A stretch of DNA of 64,000 bases, from NCBI GenBank assembly GCA_963922775.1, contig CAWUJG010000001.1:1-64000 (forward strand), written 5' to 3'. Shown piece after piece: positions 56,100 through 64,000 of the stretch. This DNA comes from JAHDDH01 sp963922775 (GTDB taxonomy: Bacteria > Bacteroidota > Bacteroidia > Cytophagales > Amoebophilaceae). Every line of letters starts with the position of its first letter. Within the stretch, counting starts at the first letter, position 1. The notes below the pieces were generated by a model, which had not been told where the DNA came from, made no database searches, and saw only the letters and a program-made list of their open reading frames with translations. The position numbers and the translations under genes are program-made.

Positions 56100-56721
56100 T
56101 ATTGCAAAATATATAGCCCAAAGTTTGCTCTCTATAGAGGCTATAAAAATTAATACTGAAAATTATTTTCAGTGGTCTGCAGGTATTTCCTCTCCTATAT
56201 ACTGTGATAATAGAAAATTGCTTTCTTATCCTAAGATAAGAAGTTATATCAAAAATAGCCTAGTATTGCACATTACAGAATATTTTTCTTCTTCTTTAGA
56301 AGCTATAGCAGGTGTAGCTACTGCAGGTATATCTTACGGTACCTTAGTGGCTGATAGTCTTGAACTACCTTTTTATTATGTACGTAATGAAGCTAAAAAG
56401 CATGGGCTTAAAAATAATGTTGAAGGAAAAAAAATTACTAAGCATCAAAAAGTTGTGGTAATAGAAGATTTAATTTCAACAGGTAGAAGCGCCTTAAATG
56501 CATGTAAAAGTTTACAAGATGTTGGTGCCAATGTTTTAGGTGTAGCATCTATAATAAATTATGATTTAGGCGTAAGTAAAAAAAATTTTTCAGCAGCAAA
56601 AATACCATTATATAGCTTGTGCAATTTTAGTGTAATCTTTCAAGAAATAGCTAATACTGATCCTAAAACTGCTAAAAAGCTCCAAAAGTGGCATTATAAT
56701 CTGTCTGCTATGGCATCATAA
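56080..56721 (+). CDS. pyrE: Orotate phosphoribosyltransferase PyrE
   Basis: Transfers phosphoribosyl from PRPP to orotate in UMP synthesis. The 213-residue protein has FQWSAGISSPIYCDNRKLLSYP (about 30-51), GVATAGISYG, RNEAKKHGLKNNVEG (the catalytic Lys region, about 105-119) and the PRPP loop VVVIEDLISTGRSA (126-139). The normal motif order is intact. The other pyrimidine genes are not in the window. The gene overlaps the 3' end of the SurA-like gene by 20 bases and is convergent with ruvB, with a strong hairpin between them. Confidence 0.92.
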   Translation: MPIYPDNIAKYIAQSLLSIEAIKINTENYFQWSAGISSPIYCDNRKLLSYPKIRSYIKNSLVLHITEYFSSSLEAIAGVATAGISYGTLVADSLELPFYYVRNEAKKHGLKNNVEGKKITKHQKVVVIEDLISTGRSALNACKSLQDVGANVLGVASIINYDLGVSKKNFSAAKIPLYSLCNFSVIFQEIANTDPKTAKKLQKWHYNLSAMAS

Positions 56722-56772
56722 TAAATTTTTAATTCTTTTTTTGTAAAAATTAAACTTAAAGGTTAATTTTTT

Positions 56773-56799
56773 TTTAATTACTTTTGACAAGTAATTAAA
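56773..56799. terminator. Eleven-base hairpin between convergent pyrE and ruvB
   Basis: Perfect 11-base inverted repeat (TTTAATTACTT / AAGTAATTAAA) with loop TTGAC. It lies 51 bases after the pyrE stop and 28 bases after the ruvB stop. It lacks a T run after the stem on the plus strand, so termination is likely but not certain. Confidence 0.45.
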
Positions 56800-56826
56800 T
56801 TCAATTTACATATTTTTACTCTAAAT

Positions 56827-57852
56827 TTAAATAGAAATTACTGCCTGGGCATTACTCCTCTTTACATTTTTATCTTTATTACAATGCTCATAAGCTAAAG
56901 GAGTAGCTTCTCTACCTCTAGGTGTTCTTTTAAGCAAGCCTGCTAAAATTAGAAATGGTTCATAAACTTCTTCAATAGTTTCTGCCTCTTCACCACAAGC
57001 TGTTGCAATAGTATTAATGCCTACAGGTCCTCCTTGAAATTTTTCTATAATAGTCATCAAAATTTTGTTGTCCATATAGTCTAAGCCATTTTTATCTACA
57101 TTCAAAGCTTTTAGCCCCAACTGGACAATATTTTGTTCTATACTTCCATTACCTTTTACTTGCGCAAAGTCACGAATTCTTTTTAATAAATTGTTGGCTA
57201 TTCTTGGCGTACCCCTACTTCTACGGGCTATTTCATAAGCTGCTTCTTCAGTAATTTCTATCTCTAGTTGTCTGCTGGAGCATTGTATAATTTGTGTTAA
57301 CACATCTATATTATAATATGTTAACCGTTCATTGATGCCAAATCGAGTGCGTAAAGGTGCTGTTAATCTTCCTGCACGTGTAGTCGCTCCTATTAAAGTA
57401 AAAGGATTTAAAGCAATTTGCACACTACGTGCATTTGGACCGGTATCAAGCATAATATCTATTTTTTTATCTTCCATAGCAGTATAAAGATATTCTTCTA
57501 CAATAGGGTTTAGCCGATGTATTTCATCAATAAAAAATACATCGTTGGTATCTAGCTTAGTTAATATACCAGCCAAATCACTAGGCTTATCTAATACAGG
57601 CCCAGCACTAATTTTGATTTGTACATCTAGCTCCTTGGCTATTATATGTGCTAGTGTAGTTTTGCCTAAACCTGGTGGACCGTGTAATAAAACATGGTCT
57701 AATGCTTCTTTTCTTTTTCTAGCTGCTGATACAAATACATAGATGTTATTTAAAATTTTTTCTTGACCTAAAAAATCATGAAAATTTTTGGGACGTAGAG
57801 ATGTTTCTTTTAATGTTAACTGATTTTCTTGATGTTTATGGCAATTTTCCAT
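56827..57852 (-). CDS. ruvB: Holliday junction DNA helicase RuvB
   Basis: The hexameric AAA+ motor that drives branch migration with RuvA. The 341-residue protein has SLRPKNFHDFLGQEKI, Walker A GPPGLGKTTLAHIIA (about 55-69), Walker B FFIDEIHRLNP, sensor 1 IGATTRAG, arginine-finger region LRTRFG, and a C-terminal winged-helix domain with EPFLILAGLLKRTPRGR, all conserved. It is alone on the minus strand, divergent from folD across 210 bases. Confidence 0.97.
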   Translation of the reverse strand: MENCHKHQENQLTLKETSLRPKNFHDFLGQEKILNNIYVFVSAARKRKEALDHVLLHGPPGLGKTTLAHIIAKELDVQIKISAGPVLDKPSDLAGILTKLDTNDVFFIDEIHRLNPIVEEYLYTAMEDKKIDIMLDTGPNARSVQIALNPFTLIGATTRAGRLTAPLRTRFGINERLTYYNIDVLTQIIQCSSRQLEIEITEEAAYEIARRSRGTPRIANNLLKRIRDFAQVKGNGSIEQNIVQLGLKALNVDKNGLDYMDNKILMTIIEKFQGGPVGINTIATACGEEAETIEEVYEPFLILAGLLKRTPRGREATPLAYEHCNKDKNVKRSNAQAVISI

Positions 57853-58062
57853 ATAAATTAAAAATATTTTTGGATATTATTTAAGTAAAAATTTTTTTTA
57901 ATTATTTATCTTTATTTTTTTATGTTTGAAAAATAAAAAAAAATTACATTTTTATAATAAGATTGTATATTAATTACATGGCAAAATTTAATCCTATCCA
58001 AAATAGGATAACAAGATACATTAATCTGCTATATTAAAATAGCAAATAACATATTCAATTAT

Positions 58063-58965
58063 ATGAAAACAATTTTTTTTGATGGAAAAAAATCTGCTTT
58101 AAATATCCACCATAACATATCTGATGCAATAAAAGTACTACAAAGTAAAAAAAAAATTTTCCCTCATTTAGCCATTATATTAATAGGAAATGATGTAGCC
58201 AGTACAATTTATATAAAAAACAAAATTAAAGCTTGCGAAAAAGTAGGAATAAAAACTACTCAGATATGCCATACGCAGATATCTGAAAAAGAACTCAAAA
58301 AAATTATAGATCAGCTAAACTATAATCCTACTATTCATGGAATTATTGTTCAATTGCCTTTGCCTAAAAATATAAATCCTGAAAATATACTTCATAAAAT
58401 TCTTCCGGAAAAAGACGTGGATGGATTTCATTATAGCAATTACGGCAGACTCTCATTTAAATTGCCAACGCATGTTCCGGCTACTCCTTTAGGAATATTA
58501 GAAATGATGCATATCTACAAAATTAAGACAAAAGGGAAACATTGTGTCATTATAGGGAATAGTAAAATTGTAGGTGCACCGCTTGGTATTTTAATGCAAC
58601 ATTTGCAGGCCACGGTAACAGTATGTCATATGCATACAACTGATTTGGCTCATTTTACAAAACAAGCAGATATTTTAATATCCGCGGTGGGAAAACCTGG
58701 TTTAATTACACAAAAAATGGTCAAAAAAGGGGTCATTGTTTTTGATGTTGGTACTACTATGGTACAGGATGATCCTTTATTAGGAAAATATAAAATCAAA
58801 GGTGATATTGATTTTGATCATGTGGCTCCCTTATGCAGTTTTATTACACCAGTGCCTGGGGGTGTAGGGCCTATGACTATTGCTGCTTTAATGTATAATA
58901 CTTTAAGGGCTGCTCAGGGAAATATATACACTGATGAACTTGAAAAAATTTTTATCAGTTATTAA
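58063..58965 (+). CDS. folD: Methylenetetrahydrofolate dehydrogenase / cyclohydrolase FolD
   Basis: FolD interconverts 5,10-methylene-, methenyl- and 10-formyl-tetrahydrofolate. The 300-residue protein has IGNDVASTIYIKNKIKACEKVGI (with the catalytic Lys), GIIVQLPLPKNINPENILHKILPEKDVDGFH (about 90-120), the NADP-binding segment VIIGNSKIVGAPLGIL, and the closing PVPGGVGPMTIAALMYNTLRA. Complete. Together with folK it shows that folate chemistry is retained. It converges on the Rpn pseudogene with an overlap of 4 bases. Confidence 0.96.
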   Translation: MKTIFFDGKKSALNIHHNISDAIKVLQSKKKIFPHLAIILIGNDVASTIYIKNKIKACEKVGIKTTQICHTQISEKELKKIIDQLNYNPTIHGIIVQLPLPKNINPENILHKILPEKDVDGFHYSNYGRLSFKLPTHVPATPLGILEMMHIYKIKTKGKHCVIIGNSKIVGAPLGILMQHLQATVTVCHMHTTDLAHFTKQADILISAVGKPGLITQKMVKKGVIVFDVGTTMVQDDPLLGKYKIKGDIDFDHVAPLCSFITPVPGGVGPMTIAALMYNTLRAAQGNIYTDELEKIFISY

Positions 58966-59899
58966 TATTTTTGAATATCTATCTCAGATAGACCTGTGAC
59001 ATTTTTTATAATTTTTATATCTATACCTTGTTTACGAAGTGCTTGGGCTATTTCTAATTTTTCTTTTTTTTTACCTTTTTCTATTCCAAGAAACAGACCT
59101 TTTTCTATACCTTCTTTTCTGCCCCTTTCCATCCATTTAGATCTTACTTGTTGAATATGTTCCATAAGTTTTTTTTGTATTGCAGGAATTACTTTGAATT
59201 CCTTTAGAATTTCTTCTATATTATTTTCTTGAACTATAACATACAAATATACATTTATTGCTGATAAACAATCATGATTAATAGGTAATTTTTCTAATAA
59301 TTTTACTATACCTAGCTTTTTGGCTGACTTTATTGCTGATAAATAATTTGTACTTCCACTAATTTTGAGTAAATATAATATGAAACCTAATGGACCATAG
59401 GACAAAAAATTCTTATCAGGTAAAGACACTTAAGGTCTATCAGACGCATTCTTAAATACTCTATTTGCTCTAACTCTGGATAAGCAAATTGGTCATAATA
59501 ATCTGTACTGTAGGGATATGGACTTTTTCCATGGTAAAGACAAAAGCATAACACTAAGGGGTATTTTTTTTCTTTATTTTTAACACCTTGCTTCCAATTT
59601 TTGAGTAAGAGCCTTTTGTATTCTAACATCCTGTTTTGCATATTAACATCAGGTGTGGATTGATGCTCTATAATGATATAGATACCTTGTGATCGACCTC
59701 GAAATGTACTACTCAAAACCAAGTCACAATGGCGTTCATTTTGATGGGTTGAGATAAAGCTATTGTTTTCTTTTTTTAATGTGCTTAAATCCATATCAGC
59801 AAGTATTACTGGCTCTAGCACAGCTTTAAGAAAATATTGTGCTATTTCTGGATGACTAAAGCTATTTTTGAATAGATAGTCATGCGGTATGCCTTGCAT
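58962..59899 (-). pseudogene. Frameshifted Rpn-family (YhgA-like) nuclease gene
   Basis: Two overlapping minus-strand frames give one protein: 59899-59387 (start MQGIPHDYLFKNSFSHPEIAQYF..., nuclease core with Asp in RHCDLVLSS and Glu/Gln in IIIEHQSTPD) and 59429-58962 (PDKNFLSYGPLGFILYLLK... through a charged KEGIEKGLFLGIEKGKKKEK linker to KIIKNVTGLSEIDIQKY). A one-base shift within 59387-59429 joins them: the first frame ends soon after IDLK, whereas the family continues with a segment like DLxxLPDK. The core looks intact, so the break may be recent or, less likely, a sequencing error. It belongs to the same subtype as the remnants at 8247 and 22208. Confidence 0.85.
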
Positions 59900-59914
59900 T
59901 TGAATTCTTGTTTA

Positions 59915-61669
59915 TTAATGTAAATTTTTGTCTTTTCCTTCTGGAATATGTTGCGGAATAAAATCAACATCCCTATTGGGCACACTATAATCATAAGACC
60001 AACGATGAACCGTAGGAATTGGCCCTGGCCAATTGCCATGAAGTGCTTTTACAGGTGTAGTCCATTCTAAAGTAGTGGATCGCCATGGATTTTGAATAGC
60101 GGTCTTTCCGAAAAAAATACTAGAAAAAAAATTATAAGCAAAAATAAATTGAGCGGCCATCGTCACAATAGCAGCAACGCTGATAAATATATTCAGATCT
60201 ACATAGCCACTAAATGTATCAAAATTGGTGAAAGCATAATACCTTCGAGGCACTCCTCCTATGCCCATATAGTGCATAGGGAAAAAAACCAAATAGATCC
60301 CAATAAAGGTCAGCCAAAAATGCCAATAGCCTAATTTTTGACTCATCATTCTGCCAAACATTTTAGGAAACCAATGGTAAACACCGGCCATCATGCCAAA
60401 AAAGGATAAGCCTCCCATCACGAGATGGAAGTGAGCCACTACAAAATAAGTATCGTGTAATTGTATATCGAGAGATGAGTTCCCTAAAAAAATACCTGTC
60501 AGACCTCCTGAAATAAAAAAAGAAACCAAGCCTAAAGCAAATAGCATGGCTGGGGTAAAGATGATATTCCCTCGCCAAAGCGTGGCTAAATAGTTGAATA
60601 CTTTTACAGCAGAAGGAACAGCAATAATCAAAGTCATGAAAGTGAAAATAGCCCCTAAAAAAGGATTCATCCCTGAAACAAACATATGATGCGCCCAGAC
60701 GCCAAAGGAAATTACAGTGATGGCAACCATGGAGATCACCATAGGCTTGTATCCAAAAATAGGCTTTCGTGCATTTGTTGTAATCACTTCAGAAGTGATT
60801 CCCAGTGCAGGCAAAAGTACAATGTATACTTCTGGATGTCCTAAAAACCAAAACAAATGCTGGAATAAGACTGGACTTCCGCCTTGATGTACCAATGCTT
60901 CACCAGCAATGTAGATATCCGATAAAAAAAAGCTCGTTCCTAAACTTCTATCACAGACTAATAGCAGTGCAGCGGCAAAAAGAACGGGAAATGCTATGGT
61001 GCCAATGATGGCAGTTAAAAATAAAGACCAAATACTCAACGGCAATCGGAAAAATGACATGCCTTTTGTGCGTAGATTGATCACTGTGGTGATATAGTTG
61101 ATCGATCCTAAAAGGGAGGAGATGATGAATAGTGTCATGGAAACGAGCCATAGGGTCATGCCCATGCCTGAGCCAGCAATGGCTTGTGGAAGTGCGCTCA
61201 AGGGGGGGTATACAGTCCAGCCACCAGCTGCAGGGCCGGTGCCTATAAATAGGGAAATGAACATGACGATGCTGGAGAGGAAAAAAAACCAATAGGAAAG
61301 CATGTTCAAAAAACCCGAGGCCATATCGCGGGCGCCAATTTGTAAGGGGATGAGCAAGTTGCTAAAGGTGCCGCTAAGGCCTGCGGTGAGTACAAAAAAT
61401 ACCATGATTGTGCCATGCATGGTGACCAAGGCCAAATAAAATTCTGGATCGAGTTTTCCTGTGGATGATATCCAGTTGCCTAAAAGTGGTTTTAGCCAAA
61501 GGAGGCTTTCTTTAGGAAAGCCGAGTTGTAGTCGAAAAAGTATGGATAGCATGCCACCGATAAAGGCCCAAATGATACCGGTGATCAGATATTGTTTGGC
61601 GATCATTTTATGATCTGTACTAAAAATGTATTTAGTGATAAAATTTTCGTTGTGTATCATGTGTATCAT
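59915..61669 (-). CDS. coxA: Cytochrome c oxidase subunit I
   Basis: The haem-copper oxidase catalytic subunit, 584 residues with about twelve or more transmembrane segments. Signature elements are present: the TMHGTIMVFF segment (low-spin haem His), FWFLGHPEVYIVLLPALG (CuB His-Tyr, about 277-294), VWAHHMFVSGM (CuB His pair), and DIQLHDTYFVVAHFHLVMGG (haem His ligands, about 405-424). It is a full-length A-type subunit with Tyr in HPEVY. Its base composition is notably higher in G+C than in the neighbouring genes. Subunits II and III are not seen next to it within the window. An alternative start lies 9 bases inside. Confidence 0.93.
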   Translation of the reverse strand: MIHMIHNENFITKYIFSTDHKMIAKQYLITGIIWAFIGGMLSILFRLQLGFPKESLLWLKPLLGNWISSTGKLDPEFYLALVTMHGTIMVFFVLTAGLSGTFSNLLIPLQIGARDMASGFLNMLSYWFFFLSSIVMFISLFIGTGPAAGGWTVYPPLSALPQAIAGSGMGMTLWLVSMTLFIISSLLGSINYITTVINLRTKGMSFFRLPLSIWSLFLTAIIGTIAFPVLFAAALLLVCDRSLGTSFFLSDIYIAGEALVHQGGSPVLFQHLFWFLGHPEVYIVLLPALGITSEVITTNARKPIFGYKPMVISMVAITVISFGVWAHHMFVSGMNPFLGAIFTFMTLIIAVPSAVKVFNYLATLWRGNIIFTPAMLFALGLVSFFISGGLTGIFLGNSSLDIQLHDTYFVVAHFHLVMGGLSFFGMMAGVYHWFPKMFGRMMSQKLGYWHFWLTFIGIYLVFFPMHYMGIGGVPRRYYAFTNFDTFSGYVDLNIFISVAAIVTMAAQFIFAYNFFSSIFFGKTAIQNPWRSTTLEWTTPVKALHGNWPGPIPTVHRWSYDYSVPNRDVDFIPQHIPEGKDKNLH

Positions 61670-61789
61670 TTTAGATTATGATAAGATTTTTTTGTTTGAT
61701 ATCCAAGTTTTTAGGCTATTTTTTCTACTGCTTATAAAATAAAAAAGCCCCTACAATGAGAAGCTTTCTGATTTTTTCTTTTTCTTTTT

Positions 61790-62785
61790 TTAGGATAGGG
61801 AGCATTGGTAGCCTATTTTTTGGATGATTGTACATTGAGGGATAATTCCAGATTTTATCCAAATGTACCATTTTTGTATATATTTTTTAAGTAGTTTAGG
61901 GGTTGTTTTGAAAAGTTTTTTTTGGTGGTGGATAAATTTTTTTTTCGTGGTGTGAGCAATGGCAATGGTGGGTGGTTGGATATGATAGCCACAGTAAGTA
62001 AAACCTTTGGCGATGCGGCTCATCCAGGTTTTTTCTTGGCACAGGGTTTGTTGGAGGGTGGATAGTTGTTGGTATATTTTTTTACGAATCGCTTGAGGGG
62101 CCATTTTCGTTCACTGATGAAGAGGATATCGTCCATAAAGCGGATGGTGTGTATTTTGGCTTTTTGGGATTTTTTGTCTAAATTATGGAGATATATGGCG
62201 CCTAGTACAGAGGCTAGTGAGCATCCTTGGGGTATGCTTTTTGTGATGGTGTGTTGGCATTTTCCTTGGATTATGTTGACGCGTTGGCAGTAGTTTTTGA
62301 GTAGGGTGTGTAGGCGGGGGTCTTGGGTGTATGTTCTGATTTGTTGGAGGAGTACTTTGTGGTTGATGGTTTGATAGTAGCTTTTGATGTCTGTTTTAAA
62401 TACGTAGTGTTGGGGGTTTTGGCTTTTTTCATAGGCTTCTCGTACGGCTGCTTTGAGGCCTCCATTGCCTTTGAGGTGTTTTACGCATTATTTGGTTGTT
62501 TTTGGTGATTTCTTGGGTGAGTGCTATGGCAAAGGCTTTGAGCACGATGGCGTCTGGGGTGGTCCAGAGGGCAATGATTTTTTTGTTTTTTAGTTGGTGG
62601 GTTTTTACGAGGTCAAATTGGTAGGTGCCTTGTTTGAGGTGGTGGATGATTTGGGGTTTTATCTTGTGCCAATGCAGGGCTACGTGCCATATGTCTGCAT
62701 TGGCGTTTCTATTTTTGCGTCTCTTTTTGATGTGCTCATACGCTTCTTGTATGAGCACGGGGTTGGCTATGTTTTCGATCGTCAT
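61790..62785 (-). pseudogene. Broken reverse transcriptase (retroelement) gene
   Basis: Three minus-strand segments form one reverse transcriptase. 62785-about 62480 is the N-terminal part (NANADIWHVALHWHKIKPQIIHHLKQGTY). A second segment in another frame, about 62478-62105, carries HLKGNGGLKAAVREAYE, YVFKTDIKSYYQTINH (catalytic Asp), SIPQGCSLASVLGAIYLHNLD and the active site IRFMDDILFIS. 62104-61790 returns to the first frame with the thumb-like KIYQQLSTLQ...DKTW-like KTWMSRIAKGFTYCGYHIQPP. The shifts compensate. No maturase HNH domain or intron ends were seen, so it may be a stand-alone RT and not a group II intron. Confidence 0.85.
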
Positions 62786-63027
62786 GGCCTTGTTTTCTTG
62801 TTTTGTCTGCTAATTTATTCTTTTTTTCTATTTTTATCCCTCACTTGGCTTTTTGAGCATGACTTCCCGTTGGGGGGTTGGGTATTTTTTATTATTTTTT
62901 GTAGTAAATCAATATTAGTAAATTTTTATTTTATCTCATAGTACGTAGTACGTATATAAATATTAATATTGAAAATATTTATTGATTCTCTATATTATCT
63001 CTTTAATCTATAGTGTTGTGTTCATCT
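62786..63027. other. Region upstream of the RT gene
   Basis: 242 bases. G-rich on the plus strand up to about 62890, then switching to the usual AT-rich composition, with a TACGTAGTACGTA palindrome-like stretch near 62940-62955. No gene seen. Confidence 0.4.
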
Positions 63028-63312
63028 TTAGGCCTTTTTCTTTTTGTAGTAAATTCGGCAGTACTCATGTGCATCTTTAGTGAACTTGTCGTATGATGCT
63101 TTATCATCGTCGGTTATAGTGTCGATATTTTCTGTATTGGGATTCTCAGTATCCGCTGGGGTTATTGTCTTTTGATCACTTGACTTTGCCTCGTTTCTTA
63201 GTCCTTTTTTGCTAATTTTCTTCATGGCTTTTGTGGGGTGAGTAGATATTGCTGTTGCTAGTGTAGTATTTGCTATGACAATATAGATTTTTATCCAGTT
63301 TTTGTTAATCAT
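63028..63312 (-). CDS. Small secreted or periplasmic protein of unknown function
   Basis: A 94-residue hypothetical protein. The first ~29 residues look like a signal peptide (KNWIKIYIVIANTTLATAIS). The mature part is polar, with many Thr, Asp, Glu and Lys, and no domain I can recognise; it may be disordered. A hydrophobic or beta-rich motif is not apparent. It lies beside a protease-like gene in the same direction (about 150 bases downstream of it) in a region with variable composition. It could be a host-directed or envelope protein, but nothing in the sequence shows this. Confidence 0.45.
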   Translation of the reverse strand: MINKNWIKIYIVIANTTLATAISTHPTKAMKKISKKGLRNEAKSSDQKTITPADTENPNTENIDTITDDDKASYDKFTKDAHEYCRIYYKKKKA

Positions 63313-63466
63313 GGCCTTTTTCTGTAATTGTGTTTTTTATGTGTTTTTTTTGGATTTGATTACCTTAGATCGGTTGTATTATACTAAAGTATCATTATGT
63401 CCTTTGTCTTTCTATCTACGTTGTGAGTTTATATTATCGAAAATACGATAAATTCAACTATACTAT

Positions 63467-64000
63467 TCATTTTATTTTGCACCTTCCTATGATGATATTA
63501 GATCCTAGTTTTTTGGTTATCAAATTATTATCAATACTTCCTACACTCATGTTGTTTCCAATAATATAATATCTTTTTCCATCTTTAACTAATACCGGCC
63601 CTCCACTCATGCCTGGATAGAGGTTACCTGACACATTCGTAACTATGGTATTATGTTCTGTTCTTTCGACGTTTTGTATAACAACGTCGGATTTAACTAG
63701 TACTGTATCTAGTCCTGCTGTGGATTTCCGAATCTCGTTGTATATCTTACTTATGCCAGGGAATCCGTAGCTGGTTCCTTTATTCCCTTGGTTGTATAGT
63801 GGGTGTTCTGAGGTACAAACTTTATTGTATTCTTGAAAGTCGAGTATCTCATCATCTTGGAATATCGAATCATGTATCGTTTTTGTGTGGTTAAGTCTTA
63901 TTATAGCAAAATCATTTTCATCGTCGAATTGTAGTAAATCCATCTCCGTGTGTTTCTCTCTGTTTTGTTTGGATTTAATTATTAAATTTTTAGACTGGTC
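63467..64000 (-). CDS. S1-type serine protease, 5' end outside window
   Basis: The frame is open to base 64000 without a stop, so the protein continues past the window. The visible part contains DENDFAIIRL, the DIALLRL-like motif with catalytic Asp, and GMSGGPVLVKDGKRYYIIGNN, the GxSGGP motif with catalytic Ser. The expected catalytic His lies upstream, outside the window. The spacing (about 105 residues from Asp to Ser) fits a trypsin-like fold. A signal peptide cannot be judged because the N-terminus is missing. Proteases of this type in bacteria are usually exported. Confidence 0.75.
   Translation of the reverse strand, partial: DQSKNLIIKSKQNREKHTEMDLLQFDDENDFAIIRLNHTKTIHDSIFQDDEILDFQEYNKVCTSEHPLYNQGNKGTSYGFPGISKIYNEIRKSTAGLDTVLVKSDVVIQNVERTEHNTIVTNVSGNLYPGMSGGPVLVKDGKRYYIIGNNMSVGSIDNNLITKKLGSNIIIGRCKIK

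Noticed and set aside
62271..62465. Short Lys/Thr/Pro-rich frame in the RT region
   Set aside because: Out-of-frame reading of the RT catalytic core; the right frame gives RT motifs.
51138..62785. Diversity-generating retroelement formed by the RT and the FGE-fold lipoprotein
   Set aside because: FGE-fold proteins can be DGR targets, but the two are about 10 kb apart, no template/variable repeat pair was seen and the RT motifs do not look DGR-type.
62594..62941. Plus-strand open frames opposite the RT gene
   Set aside because: They exist because the strand is G-rich and T-rich; hydrophobic translation without motifs, and the RT motifs are on the other strand.
1..64000. tRNA genes
   Set aside because: I looked for T-loop GTTCRA-type sequences in all larger gaps and found none that fold plausibly. 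A tRNA scan would be decisive.
1..64000. CRISPR arrays
   Set aside because: No regularly spaced direct repeats of 20-40 bases were seen.

Overview
The window is a very AT-rich bacterial chromosome segment with mostly ordinary housekeeping genes. It looks like a host-associated member of the Bacteroidota, probably Cytophagales close to the Amoebophilus/Cardinium group. The evidence is a DUF4295 gene beside rpmB-rpmG, a NusB with a long N-terminal extension, GldD and GldJ/GldK-like lipoproteins, a Bacteroidota-type HemD, promoter-like TAnnTTTG boxes, few Shine-Dalgarno-like sequences, and many decayed Rpn-family (PD-(D/E)XK) nuclease loci. Taxonomy is inferred from gene content only. No tRNA, rRNA or CRISPR array was recognised.

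Layout. 1-4.8 kb: an Rpn gene cut by the window edge, truB, bamA, aroQ. 5.0-8.2 kb: grpE, dnaJ, hisS. 8.2-12.2 kb: an Rpn remnant, mlaF-mlaE, then three lipoprotein-like genes of unknown function. 12.3-26.0 kb: uvrB, a leucine dehydrogenase-type gene, nusB, gyrA, a TPR lipoprotein, pckA, rplM-rpsI-rpsB-tsf, with Rpn remnants at 22.2 and 25.2-25.95 kb. 26.1-32.6 kb: gldD, then a minus-strand run with folK, fabD, a TonB-like gene, ychF, an enoyl-CoA hydratase and a DEAD-box helicase. 33.1-39.9 kb: xerD, a DUF2795 gene, nuoB, hemD, mnmG, DUF4295-rpmG-rpmB, murF. A near-consensus parS site lies just upstream of mnmG. 40.1-46.4 kb: thiE, asnS, an apparently intact Rpn gene, xerC, rpsU, ctaA, an Lrp regulator. 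46.4-58.9 kb: pheT, a zapB-like gene, zapA, ndh, a GldJ/GldK-like gene, an LpxL-like acyltransferase, mraY, a SurA-like gene, pyrE, ruvB, folD. 58.9-64.0 kb is accessory: a frameshifted Rpn gene, cytochrome oxidase subunit I with raised GC, a broken reverse transcriptase gene, a small secreted protein and an S1-type protease that runs off the window.

Together the genes describe a cell that still makes peptidoglycan (murF, mraY), an outer membrane (bamA, surA-like, mlaFE, an acyltransferase) and part of an aerobic respiratory chain (ndh, nuoB, ctaA, coxA, hemD). It keeps full translation and repair functions while its mobile nuclease genes decay. Two Xer recombinases and a parS-like site point to normal chromosome dimer resolution and segregation. 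The most notable signals are the parS site, the decaying Rpn loci with a 74-base identical tract between two copies, the reverse transcriptase remnant with two compensating frameshifts, the compositionally distinct right end, and the unexplained lipoprotein trio.
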